A DNA stretch of 64,000 bases. Origin: Mesostigma viride (taxonomy: Eukaryota; Streptophyta; Mesostigmatophyceae; Mesostigmatales; Mesostigmataceae). The notes beneath the pieces are model-generated. The model saw only the letters and a list, made by a program, of their open reading frames with translations. It was not told where the DNA came from and did not search any database. Each line of letters opens with the position of its first letter. Within the stretch, counting starts at the first letter, position 1. Location: the NCBI GenBank assembly GCA_009746045.1, contig RPFO01000154.1:9072701-9136700 (forward strand), given 5' to 3'. The position numbers were made by a program, and so were the translations under genes. Shown here in pieces: positions 22,601 through 32,807 of the stretch.

Positions 22601-24921
22601 AGGGCAAGGTGGGTCATGGGCTGCGGCATTCTAGGGAAGGGTGTTGGCGCAACGGGGAAGGGGGGTGGGCATGCTGCGACGCACCTCACCCTCTCCAGAC
22701 ACTGTTTCGGTGTACCTTTCTTTGGGAGGAAGGGGTTTTATATGGGAGCGACGACCTGACCCCCGCTCAGCAGCAACAGCGACGTGACCTGTGGCCTGAA
22801 TACCTCCGCCACAAGCAGGACCCCCAGCAGCCCAAGGTGTACTGGAGGGGGGCGGGGACCTGATGATCAACCACAAGATGTGGACGCCCCCAGCGTGCTA
22901 GACTAGAATAGCCCTAGCTTGACTTCATCGGTAGTCACTGTTGCCATGGCAGCCATGCTTAGAATGTTTGCATGCCTAGCTGTGCCACCATACCTAGTCA
23001 CGTGCACCGCTCACGCACGGTACACAACCAGCCACAGCCTTAGCTTAGTCTTTGTACAGCCATGCTACGTCATGGCTTCGATCAGATTACTTGCCCACGC
23101 TCCTTGCTATGATATGCTCACATGGGTCTTATTGCACCCACAGTTTGCCGGATCGTTAGCATGTCTTTTAGCTAGCGCGCCCGAATGCAGCTGTGGCATG
23201 CCTTTGGCATGAAGGAGACTGGGGGTCTCTGCCCTTTCTCCTGTTGTGCACACACAGGGATTAAAAGCACTTCGGTGCTCCGTGACTCCCCAACGGGAGC
23301 ACGAGTTTAATTAATTAATTAATATGGGAGCAAGGCAAAGGGGGTTGTGGGGGGGGCGATGGAGGGATGTGGCACCACGGGAAGGGGAACAAGGGAGGGG
23401 GGGAAGGGATTAGAATTGTGGAGATGGGCTCTGGGCAGTGTGTAGAAGCAAGTGTGCGTTCGGGGGACGATTTGTCATGCCCGAAGCAAAGACACGGAGT
23501 TTACAGGGGGGTGCAGGTAGAGTGCAACCGCCTGTGTCCTGGAGAGGGGATCCAAGGTATGCATGTGTTCAAGGCAGGCGCGGTATCGGACATGTACAAC
23601 ACGCACTGGATGGAGCACACTTCTCTTGTTGATGTTGGTTCCTTGCCGAGCATTTTACGTACGTCTGATGTGGTAGCATCCTGTGGCTGTGCATGCTTGC
23701 CACACCCACCAAAAACATGCCCACCCACCACTTCTGGTCACACCCCCAAACCGCCATGCTCACCCACCCTTGGGGCCAACGTGGACACCTTGGACCTCCC
23801 CCCCCCGCCCCGCCCCAGTTTGAGGGCCCCGAGCATCTGTACGACGTGGGCCGCGGCGCGTCCACGGAGCACTGCGCCAAGTGCCACCGGGAGACGTTCT
23901 ACTGCCCGCACAAGGCGTCGTACGGCAACCAGAACCCGGGGGAGACCAAGGTGAGGCAACGACAACAGCCCGGCGAGGCAAGTAGAACACGAGGCAAGGA
24001 GAGCGTTAGACCAGTAGAGTATACGGCAACCAGAACCCGGGGGGGACCGAGGTGAGGCAACGACAACAGCTCGCGCGAGGCAAGGAGAGCGTGAGACCAG
24101 TAGAGTATACGGCAACCAGAACTCGGGAGACCGAGGTGAGGCCAGCATAGGGTACGGCAACAAGAATGGAAGATACTTGCCACGTACGGCAACCAGAACC
24201 TTGCGGGGAGACCAAGGTGAGGGGGAAGAGGGGCGAGATCGCGGCAAGGAGGGAGGGAGGGAGGGAGGGAGGGAGGGAGGGAGGGAGGGAGGGAGGGAGG
24301 GAGGGAGGGAGGGAGGGAGGGAGGGAGGGAGGGAGGGAGGGAGGGAGGGAGGGAGGGAGGGAGGGAGGGAGGGAGGGAGGGAGGGAGGGAGGGAGGGAGA
24401 GGGAGGGAGGGAGGGAGGGAGGGAGGGAGGGAGGGAGCGAGGGAGGGAGGGAGGGAGGGAGGGAGGAAGGGAGGCTTGAAGCCATGGTGACAACTGGGCT
24501 GAATCTGTGGGAATTTGGAAGAGAAAGGAAGGCGAGAGGAAACAGAAAACAGATGGAGGACAGGCTTGGGGGTCAGAGAGCCTGCATGACTGCAGGCCAT
24601 GCGGTTTGATCCAACCACCGCCTGCGTGGAGGTGTTGTATTGCAGCTTGTGTTTCCTTTGGGCAGTGACCCGTCATCCGTTTGTCACAGCCTTGTACGGC
24701 AGGCGATGAGGCGCCCTTGTGGGGATGCCCTGCGTGCGGTGGCGCCCTATGCACGAGGCCTGCGTGGCTGACGTTTGGGCCTCCCATGTGTGGGGTGACG
24801 CCGCGTGCTTGTGTCCACCTTGGTTTTGCCATCCTCACCGGCTCTTCCCATTCTTATGCTTTGTCCCCTTGTTCCCGCCCCCCTCCCCTTCTCCCCTTCT
24901 TTCCCCCCCTCTCTCTCCCCT

Positions 24922-24952
<31 letters not shown>

Positions 24953-25133
24953 CCTCCCCCCCCCCCCGCAGCGATTTGGCACATTACGCGTGTCGTCCCA
25001 GGAGGTTGGCATGACGGCCAACGAGATCGAGTACAGCACGCCGCAGTACGCGCGCCGTTCGGTCACGCGCGACGAGTTCTTCCGGCGCACGTCACGCGGC
25101 ACGCTCACCGGCTCCGGCTACGGATCGCAGTAG
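19642..25133 (+). CDS. Ciliary/flagellar-associated-like protein, six exons, CFAP96/C4orf47-like (tentative)
   Basis: The gene model comes from splice sites and frame: 19642-19750, 20055-20158, 21465-21602, 22510-22608, 23819-23950, 24972-25133. All introns are GT-AG. Intron 1 is phase 1 and the rest are phase 0, giving 247 codons with no stop. The N-terminus ([18 protein letters not shown], then [13 protein letters not shown]) resembles the opening of CFAP96/C4orf47 proteins of motile cilia. The rest is basic and Tyr-rich ([37 protein letters not shown]) and holds a CAKC..TFYC cysteine cluster in exon 5. The family match is from memory of short motifs and is the weakest part; that this is a real spliced gene is much better supported. 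Introns 2, 3 and 5 are heavily expanded by tandem repeats. Confidence 0.75.
20895..21462 (+). repeat. (CACCAA)n hexanucleotide array ending at a 3' splice site
   Basis: About 560 bp of CACCAA/CACCAC repeats in two long uninterrupted blocks, split by a CCACCG-rich part near 21200. It ends directly in CCCTGCAG, the acceptor of exon 3. On the opposite strand it reads TTGGTG, a possible hairpin or G-rich structure. Long ORFs through it (Thr-Asn or Val-Leu repeats) are artefacts of periodicity. Confidence 0.95.
21588..21960 (+). repeat. Tandem copies of the exon 3/intron 3 junction (about 29 bp)
   Basis: Exon 3 ends GGGAACAACTCAAG and intron 3 starts GTGGGGAGG. Downstream, about eleven further units of GGGAACAGCTCAAG + GTGGGGAGGGGGG follow head to tail. 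About half keep a complete AAG|GTGGGG donor, while others have GC or TGG variants. The amplified unit therefore spans the 5' splice site. Confidence 0.9.
22740..22905 (+). pseudogene. LINE ORF1 C-terminal fragment inside intron 4
   Basis: Encodes [19 protein letters not shown] and YWRG, then after a frame change [12 protein letters not shown]. The same motif series lies at 38628-38860 (minus). Motifs such as LTPAQQ..RR and WRG are seen near the C-terminus of LINE ORF1 proteins. It is an insertion remnant, not an exon: it has a stop and breaks frame. Confidence 0.7.
23277..23325. repeat. GCTCCGTGACTC hairpin and TTAA run (second copy)
   Basis: GCTCCGTGACTCCCCAACGG then GAGCACGAG and (TTAA)n, nearly identical to 13139-13190. 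It lies in intron 4, about 370 bp downstream of the LINE ORF1 fragment. Confidence 0.75.
23920..24225 (+). repeat. Tandem copies of the exon 5/intron 5 junction
   Basis: Exon 5 ends TACGGCAACCAGAACCCGGG..GAGACCAAG and intron 5 starts GTGAGGCAACGACAACAG. Three more copies of this junction occur at about 24021, 24108 and 24183, each with a usable-looking AG|GTGAGG donor, spaced about 75-100 bp apart. This is the same kind of event as in intron 3. Confidence 0.9.
24237..24475 (+). repeat. (GGGA)n microsatellite
   Basis: About 55-60 units of GGGA/GAGG, almost pure, directly after the last duplicated donor of intron 5, whose tail GTGAGGGGGAAG may have seeded it. ORFs across it are periodicity artefacts. 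Confidence 0.95.
24906..24971 (+). repeat. Poly-C tract at the 3' splice site of exon 6
   Basis: C-rich run with pure C blocks, ending CCCCCGCAG at the acceptor. Like the CACCAA array before exon 3, it places a simple C-rich repeat in the polypyrimidine-tract position. Confidence 0.9.
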
Positions 25134-26360
25134 TGCCCGCCTCGCACGCGCGCCTGCTGCACCGCCGTGGATCTTGGTCGTACCCGGCTGCATGGGCCCT
25201 TGGAAGAAGAGCCGGGGTTTTGCGACATGATGGACGAGCTCACACAGGCAGGGTGGGTGGACCATGCGTTATTGGCGAATCAGGGGGGGCCAAAAAGGAT
25301 TTTTGTGCCAACGGTGACTGCTCTGCATCAGCCTCTGGCATGGGTTGGTTCATCCGGTGCGGCCATTGCCACCACGCACCGGTGACTTTGTGCATATCGT
25401 GGCAGGGAGGCTGTAAGCAGGGTGGTTGGGGAGGCATCTATGGCGATGCACGCCCAGATGATCCCAGATGATCACTGGCTGTGTACTAAGTCTGAGTGCA
25501 GGGGCCGTACCCTTTGAGCAGCTGTGTGGCGATCTGCCAACGGGTGCTAGCCTGGGTTAAGCCAGTGGTTGCTTGCATGGGGCTGCCTTCCGTTGCTTTC
25601 AACATTCCCGGTGTCGCAATCATGCCAGTGCTTATCAGGAATAAGTGAGTCTGGTTCCTGCTAATCGGATGCTTGGCATGCTGAAATGCCAGAATGTTGT
25701 GGAGAGCGATGAGAAGAACAGACTGTTTGTTCCAAGAATGTTGTGTATGCCTTGCTTGTTGGATATGAGAGTACGCCAGTATTGTGTGGTTCCTGGGATT
25801 CCGTGGGCCAGTAGGAAGGGCGATAGGTGTATACTTTCTATACATGTTATAGTTGCCCCACTTAGTATCCTTAGATGCAATTGAAGCACTACAGCCGGCT
25901 AAGCTCCACTGCATGGTTGCATAGTGGATAGTCTCAGTTCCCACCTTTTTTTCTGGCTTTATAGAGTCTTGTGTTTCTTCTTGCTAGAAATGTCGGCTTA
26001 CAGCGTGGACACTGTCTTGGTGGTCTTGTGATGTATGCCTTACTGCTAAAGCTGTGCCGAATATATTATTTCTTATTGGTAACCTAATAATGCTTCTCAT
26101 GGCAGGTTTGTTTGACAATTGCTTGCACCAATCATTTTCGATTCTGGAAATATCGATCTCACCACAGACTACCAGTCACGTCATGTTCACCCGAAACGTC
26201 GGCTTGGGTTGATAATCCTCGCCACACTACAATCGGCTTCCGCGATCTTGGCGCCTTTTTTCTCAAACAGCTACAAGCTCTAGTCCTCACTAGACGATCC
26301 GCCATGCGTCCAGGAATAGTTGTCTCACTTATTGTCGTTCTTATACCGAAAATAAGGCCG
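25134..26360. other. 3' flank of the ciliary-like gene and intergenic sequence
   Basis: A TGTAA element (about 25410), the usual green-algal poly(A) signal, lies about 280 bp after the stop. No AATAAA is nearby. The remainder has only short ORFs with no recognisable motif. Confidence 0.4.
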
Positions 26361-26600
26361 GCCGCGCGCGGCAGGGCCGCCACCCGTGGACTTTTCGTGA
26401 TAGACTCGGCATGGACATGTGCTACACTAGAGGTGACGGGCTCACCCCCGGGCAGCCTCCTGGTTTGTCTGTAATATGGAGGCAGATGGTGCGCAAGGAT
26501 AGATGGCAAGTAGTGATGAAGGAGACCACCCCCAAGCCTGTGGGGGCTCCGCGTGTGACCAAGTATGGCATTCATAGCGATTCGGGCCGCGGTGCCCACA
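26361..26600 (+). pseudogene. LINE B 3'-end fragment, direct copy of 29134-29376
   Basis: About 235 bp nearly identical to the 3' end of the LINE B copy that ends at 29376. In one frame it encodes the C-terminal IWRQMVRKDRWQVVM and PKPVGAPRV, which align to the LINE A C-terminus (LWTAMQDKTRWKKIV, PDPVGKP). Confidence 0.8.
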
Positions 26601-26639
26601 CCCCTGTAACTAGGACCTAGATAGCTTATACCATCCATT

Positions 26640-29376
26640 CCATTCGCAACTACCTCGCTCTGCTGCTGGACGCCAACGCCACGCTACCACCGGGTACTGG
26701 CGGATGTCAGCACGCCCCCAACGGTACGGTCTCCAATGCCAACACTGAACTTTTTGCTGATTTGCTTACGACATGCGATTTGGTCACTGTCAACACTCGC
26801 TTTCCACATAGTCCAGATGCTTTGGTCACACACACCTCGCCAACGCTGCATTGACTATGTTGTAATGCGCAAGCGTCATCAAGGATCTGTACTAGCTGCT
26901 CGCTCGCATGTGATCCCCCTGGTGCGCTCCGATCATCGCATCGTCACCGCCCGCATCCGCCTGCGATTCCCCTCGCCCTTTTGTAAGCACGTGGCACCCC
27001 CTGATTTGCGCACACTTCAGTTGCTCGAGAAATCTGACGACGCTCTGGAGGACTTCCCTGAAAAACGCGCCCACAAGCGCGCCGCAGAGGCGTTCGTCGA
27101 CGCGCTGGACATCCCGGCCAGCCACGCCCAGCTGTTCGCTGCCGGCCCGGCATCGGCCCTTCGGCACCTCGCTGACAAGCTGCCCGCGGCCGGGCCCTAC
27201 TGCCCCCCCGCCGCCCGCCCCGCTTCACCAGCCTGCACCGGCTCCCCGCCGTCATCCAGGCCCGGCAAGCCCTGCGCGACAACAGCGACCCCGCCCGCTA
27301 CGCCCGCCTCAAAGCCGATTACCACTCGGCCATCCGGCAGGCGACCAAGGAGCAGGAGGACCTTCATGTCCGCGAGTACTTCGCCCACCTCAAGGACCAG
27401 CACGGCAAGTACGCCTGGACCCGCCTGCGTCACGCCCAACGGCCCGCCGGCGGCGCGCAGCCGGCGCCGCGGACGCTCTCTGGCTCACCGCAGCAGCAGC
27501 TCGACCAGTGGTATTCCTCCCAGTCCCGGCTGCTCGGCGCCCCCCGCCGCCTCCGCCGCTTGGCCCTCTGGCGGCCGCACGCCTGGCAGTAGCACCGGCG
27601 GACGGCCCTGCGCCGCCCACGCCGCCCGCCGCTGAGCAGGACTACACGTACCCAGCCCTGACGGAACCCCTGGCCGACCCCAACGAGCTCCCGCCGTTCA
27701 CCGAGCTCGAGCTGAGCACCGCCGCCAAGCAACTCCGCTTTTATGCCGCCGTTGGACCTGACCAGCTCCCAGCCCCGGTGATTAAGTTGACGGCGCTCAC
27801 GGGGTTCCTGCTTGACGTCTGCAACCGGATCCTGCTTGCCGACGCGCCGCCGATTCCTGAGTGGCAGCACAGCTACCGTAGTATTATGCTGTACAAAAAC
27901 AAAGGTTCCCCTGACGACCCCGCCAACTACAGAGGAGTCTGCATCCAGAGCGCCGCACTTAAGTTGTTCATGCGCATGATCCTCAACCGCCTTCGTTCTG
28001 CTCTCGACTGTCACCTTGGGGAAAGTCAAATGGGCTTCCGTCCTGGGCGCAACACCGTCATGGCCATCTTCGTCGCGCGTCGCCTCTTCGAGGAAATCGC
28101 TCTCCTGCAACCTGGTGAGTTTCCCGCAATCCTGATCTTCGTCGACTTCATCAAGGCTTTTGATTCTGTCCTCTGGGACGCTCTATGGGCTGTACTTGCT
28201 CGCGCTCGCGTCCCCACTCCCCTGATTACCGTCATCCGCACGCTGTATGAGGGGTCCACCACTTCGGTGCGCACTCAACACGGCATTACCCCGCCACTGA
28301 TGCCCACTGCAGACCGGCGTCTGGCAGGGTTGCATCCTGTCGCCGTACCTGTTTATTATTGTAGTGGATTGTGTTATGCGCCAGGCACGTGCTCGCTTTG
28401 CTAGCATTGCAGGCCGTGCCCCTGGCCTAGCGATCACGAACGAGCTTGGGGAAGGGGGGCCGACTAACAAGCAGAATTTACTAGCTGACCTCATTTATGC
28501 CGACGACATCACGCTCATCGAGAAGCCGGAGTCTGCCCAACTTTGGCTGGACTGCCTGGCGCTTGAGGCTCGGGCGGTTGGTCTAGAAATCAGCCCCAAA
28601 ACGGAGGCCCTGGCCCTCGGCATGGCAGGGCCCCCACCCACACTCCGCCTCTTAGACGATGCCGAGGTCAACTACCCTACTTCAGGCCGCTTCAAGCTGC
28701 TCGGCAGTTGGCTTCCCGACTGCGAGGACGACATGACGACACGGATCGGCATGGCGTGGGCGCACCTCCATGACCACCGCCGCTGGTGGAGCAACCCCGC
28801 CCTACCCCGGATCGTCAAGCGTGACCTCTTCAAGGTCGTCATTCTGACATCCTGACCTACGGCGCCGAGACGTGGACACTGATGCAGGAGCTGGAGCAAC
28901 GACTCGACGGCGCCGTCACCAAGATGCTGCGCAAGGCCCTTAACATCCCCTTTGGTTTGCACATTAGTAATGAGGATTTGTACGCTGATTTGCCCTATGT
29001 TTCCCACATTATTAGGCACAGGCGCCTGGGCCTAGCCGGGCACCTGGCCCGCACAGATCAGGTAGATACATCAGATAGACTAGCTGGCACCAAGCCCGCC
29101 CAGCCTGGGCGATATGTCCTCACCTGGCGTGCCCCCGGCTGCGCGCGGCAGGGCCGCCACCCGACGGTGCATGGACTTTTCGTGATAGACTCGGCATGGA
29201 CATGTGCTACACTAGACGTGACGGGCTCACCCCCGGGCAGCCTCCTGGTTTGTCTGTAATATGGAGGCAGATGGTGCGCAAGGATAGATGGCAAGTAGTG
29301 ATGACGGAGACCACCCCCGAGCCTGTGGGGGCTCCGCGTGTGACCAAGTATGGCATTCATAGCGATTCGGGCCGCG
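26640..29376 (+). mobile_element. LINE family B, long but broken copy
   Basis: Order: endonuclease C-terminal half (LLLDANATLPPGTGG, CIDYVVMRKRHQG, RSDHRIVTARIRLRF), GC-rich linker, RT (ESQMGFRPGRNT, FVDFIKAFDSVLWDAL, YADDITLIEKPE), C-terminal region (RYVLTWRAPG, RKDRWQVVM). Frameshifts lie near 26850, 27200-27500, 28300 and 28850. The RT catalytic motifs are intact but on separate frames. It is 5'-truncated. The direct repeat of its 3' end at 26361 suggests an earlier copy at the same place. Confidence 0.88.
27508..28404 (+). pseudogene. LINE B reverse transcriptase, first frame
   Basis: Contains the RT palm up to the second segment: QLRFYAAVGPDQLPAPVIKL, NYRGVCIQSAALKLFMRM and FVDFIKAFDSVLWDALWAVL. 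It shifts frame at about 28300, where the copy has TPPLMPTADRRLAG instead of the WQGCVLSPYLF of LINE A. The YADD part continues at 28364-28855 in another frame. Confidence 0.85.
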
Positions 29377-29990
29377 ACAGGACGCAACCCTGCCAGACGC
29401 CGGTCTGCAGCCGGTGGGCATGGCGGGGTAATGCCGTGTTGAGTGCGCACCGAAGTGGTGGACCCCTCATACAGCGTGCGGATGACGGTAATCAGGGGAG
29501 TGGGGACGCGAGCGCGAGCAAGTACAGCCCATACAGTAGAGCGTCCCAGAGGACAGAATCAAAAGCCTTGATGAAGTCGACGAAGATCAGGATTGCGGGA
29601 AACTCACCAGGTTGCAGGAGAGCGATTTCCTCGAAGAGGCGACGCGCGACGAAGATGGCCATGACGGTGTTGCGCCCAGGACGGAAGCCCATTTGACTTT
29701 CCCCAAGGTGACAGTCGAGAGCAGAACGAAGGCGGTTGAGGATCATGCGCATGAACAACTTAAGTGCGGCGCTCTGGATGCAGACTCCTCTGTAGTTGGC
29801 GGGGTCGTCAGGGGAACCTTTGTTTTTGTACAGCATAATACGGTAGCTGTGCTGCCACTCAGGAATCGGCGGCGCGTCGGCAAGCAGGATCCGGTTGCAG
29901 ACGTCAAGCAGGAACCCCGTGAGCGCCGTCAGCTTAATCACTGGGGCTGGGAGCTGGTCAGGTCCAACGGCGGCATAGAAGCGGAGCAAG
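29377..29990 (-). pseudogene. LINE B reverse transcriptase fragment, inverted
   Basis: The minus strand encodes FYAAVGPDQLPAPVIKLTAL, YRGVCIQSAALKLFMRMILN and FVDFIKAFDSVLWDAL with little damage. It is inverted relative to the adjacent LINE at 26640-29376 and joins it without a spacer. This may be a twin-priming 5' inversion or a separate insertion. Confidence 0.85.
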
Positions 29991-30303
29991 GCTTATTAGT
30001 CTATGGCAAGTAGTGATGACTCATCCCAGCAATCACAAGCGTCCGCAGCCCTGCACCAACTCGCTGATGAAGCCATGGCGTCATTGGAAACACCCTTGCA
30101 CGCTATGCCGGACGACACTGTCAGCATGATCCAGCCGCTCCACTCCACCGCTCCGCCGAACAGCGACCCTGCCATGGATACCCGGCCGCGAGGACCTGGC
30201 CTTTTCTGCCGAGGAAGCTGCCGCATTTTTACCTGGCAAATGGCCAGGCCTTAACGCCATCATGCGCCTGTCCCGAGCTGCCGCCCTCACCATCCTGCAT
30301 GCA

Positions 30304-30308
30304 CCTGG
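30304..30308 (+). repeat. Target-site duplication CCTGG, left of Copia copy B
   Basis: CCTGG directly precedes the AGTTAA end of the 5' LTR and is repeated at 37760-37764 after the TTAACT end of the 3' LTR. Five base pairs is the size expected for Copia integrase. Confidence 0.93.
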
Positions 30309-30936
30309 AGTTAATATTGCCTGGCAAGCAATATTATTCTACTAAGCTACTTGGCTTGTAGAGATTCTACTTCCGGTTACTACAATCCAGAAACGGGTTC
30401 ATTCTGATGAGTATTGCTCGAGATGTGAGCAAGATACTGTTCTACTACATTCTACTTGGATTCAGTGATTCTACGGTGGTTCTTCAAGTGACGCGTGGCA
30501 TACGACGTCTTGTCACAGTGTACGATAGGACATTTAGTCTCCGACACTGCGGTCTATTCAATGCTATTGATTAGACGTAACAAATAGTGACAGGACTTGT
30601 GCGACAGGACACTGATGTGACTATTTATGGATAACGAGTCGAGATCTGCTGGTCCAGAGTGAAGGACAGCAATATTGTGAGATGATCTGTCCTATCAGTC
30701 ATCTGGATGTGACTGCGTCACAATTAGTATATAACGAGCAGGACGCTGCCACTTGGTAGCACCACTTTCCCTGCACCTGTGTCCTCGCACCTTCGGCGAC
30801 GGTTCTCACGTGCCTCGTGCGTTCTGTGCTGGTAGCCATAACCAGCAACGTAAACCTATTGATTAATATAACTACTTCCTCTGTAGATATTAATCAGTGC
30901 AGGCTGAACCACAGTTCAGCCACAGTTTCGTTAACT
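30309..30936 (+). repeat. 5' LTR, Copia copy B
   Basis: 628 bp from AGTTAATATTGCC to TTTCGTTAACT. It includes a TATA-like GTATATAACGAG (about 30727), probably part of the promoter. The sequence right after it, CGAATTACAAGCGAGTTCG, should contain the primer binding site, but it does not match the common initiator-Met tRNA type that I know. Confidence 0.95.
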
Positions 30937-31017
30937 CGAATTACAAGCGAGTTCGTAATCTACTGATTACGGCATTGATTTCTGGTGTCGGCAATTTTTA
31001 CGGTGTTTTTCCATTAT

Positions 31018-31581
31018 ATGGGAAACACGCGTGAATATCGTGAGCCATCTCCCGAGCGTGCGTCGGCTCCATCGTCTTCAGGTTTTAATTTCAACGTTCA
31101 ACGTACGGCGTCAACTGCTGCGCTGCATTCGCGTGCTGTTCAACCTTCGCTGTCTCAAGCGCTCGTCAGCCGGCCGCCAGTTTCTAACGATCTGCATCAG
31201 TTCGTCGACGACCTTACTCAAGATTTGGAAATCCTGTCGGAAAATTCCCATATTTTCCGAAGGCTTGCAGCTTCGGGATCAGACGAGCAAGCTCAAGTAA
31301 TTTCGGCGCTTCGCACCTACGGCTTGGGTGTTCTGGCGTTGGCGACAGCGTGGTCTGGAATTTCGGCGACTCTTCCGGCTGTCGCAGTTCCGGTTAGCAA
31401 CAACGGGTGGGCGTCGTCAGTCGACGGTATCATAAACGTCGCTGCTTCGATTCAGCGGCAATCAAACGCTGAGGAGCCAGGTGAAAACAGCGAGGGGCTT
31501 CCTGATTTATATCCGAGTATTGTGCAGCAGATTTTGGATAACGTATTGCAGTTTCCGCGCGACGATATGCGGCTGGATTAA
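31018..31581 (+). CDS. Copia ORF0, unknown protein (copy B)
   Basis: 187 codons from the ATG at 31018; an upstream in-frame GTG at 30985 is less likely. The amino-acid sequence is almost the same as the copy A version, and the few differences spare the frame. Features: Ser/Pro-rich N-terminus, acidic DDLTQDLEIL helix, Ala-rich hydrophobic stretch, C-terminal VQQILDNVLQFPRDDMRLD. Not recognised. It precedes gag by 150 bp. Confidence 0.75.
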   Translation: MGNTREYREPSPERASAPSSSGFNFNVQRTASTAALHSRAVQPSLSQALVSRPPVSNDLHQFVDDLTQDLEILSENSHIFRRLAASGSDEQAQVISALRTYGLGVLALATAWSGISATLPAVAVPVSNNGWASSVDGIINVAASIQRQSNAEEPGENSEGLPDLYPSIVQQILDNVLQFPRDDMRLD

Positions 31582-31731
31582 ATTTTCTGTTATAATTAAC
31601 AGAGAATTAATTCAGGAAAATTTTTTTCTTGGTTCCAGAGCTTAAGGGATTAATTTATTAATTCCCCAGCAGTATTCTTTCTTCAGCATCGGCATCGGCA
31701 TCGACAGTTGTCATCGGCATTCGCAGCGACC

Positions 31732-32807
31732 ATGCAGGGTTTGGAAGACGGCGAGATACGCGGCGAACAAATGCTGCGGGGTCAGAATTTTAATCAGAAT
31801 TTTAATCGTCCAGCAGCAGCAGAGCAGCCCCGCAGAGCCAAGGCCCAGGAGGGCTTTGCTATTCTTAACCAGCTTCCCAGTCTCAAGGAGCACTGGACTG
31901 TTAAGGATAAGGATATTACCATTAGGCACCTTAAGGGATATAAGGGCTTGTATAATGGTAACAATCCTCTGCAGGTGCTGTGTATGTCACAGTACCTTCT
32001 TAAGTGTCCCAAGAGGGTGCAGAAGTATGTAAATGACAAGTTTGAGGATGGAGATTCCTGGGATGTTTTTATAGCTGAGTTTGAGGTGTTCCTAGATGAT
32101 AAGAGGGCTAGTGATGGCTCCTTTTGGAAGAAGGAGTACATTGATTTCAAGGCTGAGGGTCTGATTCTGCAGGCATTTGAGGATTTTCAGGAGCTCAGGC
32201 ACAATTGTGCTGGCAAGGGGTATGTAGTGTCAGATGAGATTGCCATGGATGATTTCCTAGGTAGCCTGGGATTGGATGAGGTCACCTTGGATAACCTGCA
32301 GGTGCACATGCGTACATGCACCACCTGGGCTGCTATGGTGGCCAAGATCAAGGATTATTTCAGGGGCAAGTATGTGGGAGGCAAGAAGGAGGCAGACAAG
32401 GCCAGGGAGAAGCAGAAGGAGAAGGATAAGGTGGATGTGGCAGCTGCAGCAGGGGGCAGTGTTCCCAAGGTCAAGGGCAACCAATGGGGGGGGCAGCCCT
32501 CCAACGGTTATGGTCCACCAAGGTCAGGGCCTTCCAAGCGGGGGGCTTCCAGGCCAAGGGCTTCAGTGGCTTCAAGCGTCGTGGAGGTCCTTCCCAGGAG
32601 CAGCCAGCGGCTCAGCGTCCCAGATTTGATTTCAACAGGGTGGGGTCCCAGCGGGGACCACCTGGGGTGGGGACACCTCGTATCACATGTTATTTCTGTC
32701 ACCAGCAGGGCCACATCCGTAAGGACTGCCCTAGCTGGCGTAAGCAAAGGGGCCAAGGGGGTATAACAACCCAACCTGACAGGCTCAGCCTTCCCTGGGC
32801 TTGCTAG
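31732..32807 (+). pseudogene. Copia gag, copy B (one frame change before the zinc knuckle)
   Basis: Start at the ATG at 31732 (MQGLEDGEIRG). The Gag core is typical of Copia (LKGYKGLYNGNNPLQVLCMS, YVNDKFEDGDSWDVF, FLGSLGLDEVTLDNLQVHMR). The CCHC knuckle CYFCHQQGHIRKDC lies in the -1 frame (open to the TAG at 32805). The switch occurs within the Lys/Glu/Gly-rich linker around 32430-32490. It may be a small indel or, less likely, programmed frameshifting. The knuckle frame and pol then overlap by about 28 nt in the -1 direction, a normal gag-pol arrangement. Confidence 0.85.

Noticed and set aside
22740-22863. Extra exon of the ciliary-like gene
   Set aside because: It has a stop, a frame change, and matches a LINE ORF1 fragment at 38.7 kb. 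The flanking exons join in phase without it.
23738-24838. 366-codon minus-strand ORF rich in LPPSLPPS
   Set aside because: Produced by the (GGGA)n microsatellite and crossing exon 5 antisense.
31018-31581. ORF0 as an envelope gene
   Set aside because: It has no signal peptide, transmembrane anchor plus ectodomain, or Cys pattern, and it lies before gag.
32430-32490. Programmed frameshift inside gag of copy B
   Set aside because: Copy A is continuous in this region, so a copy-specific indel is simpler.
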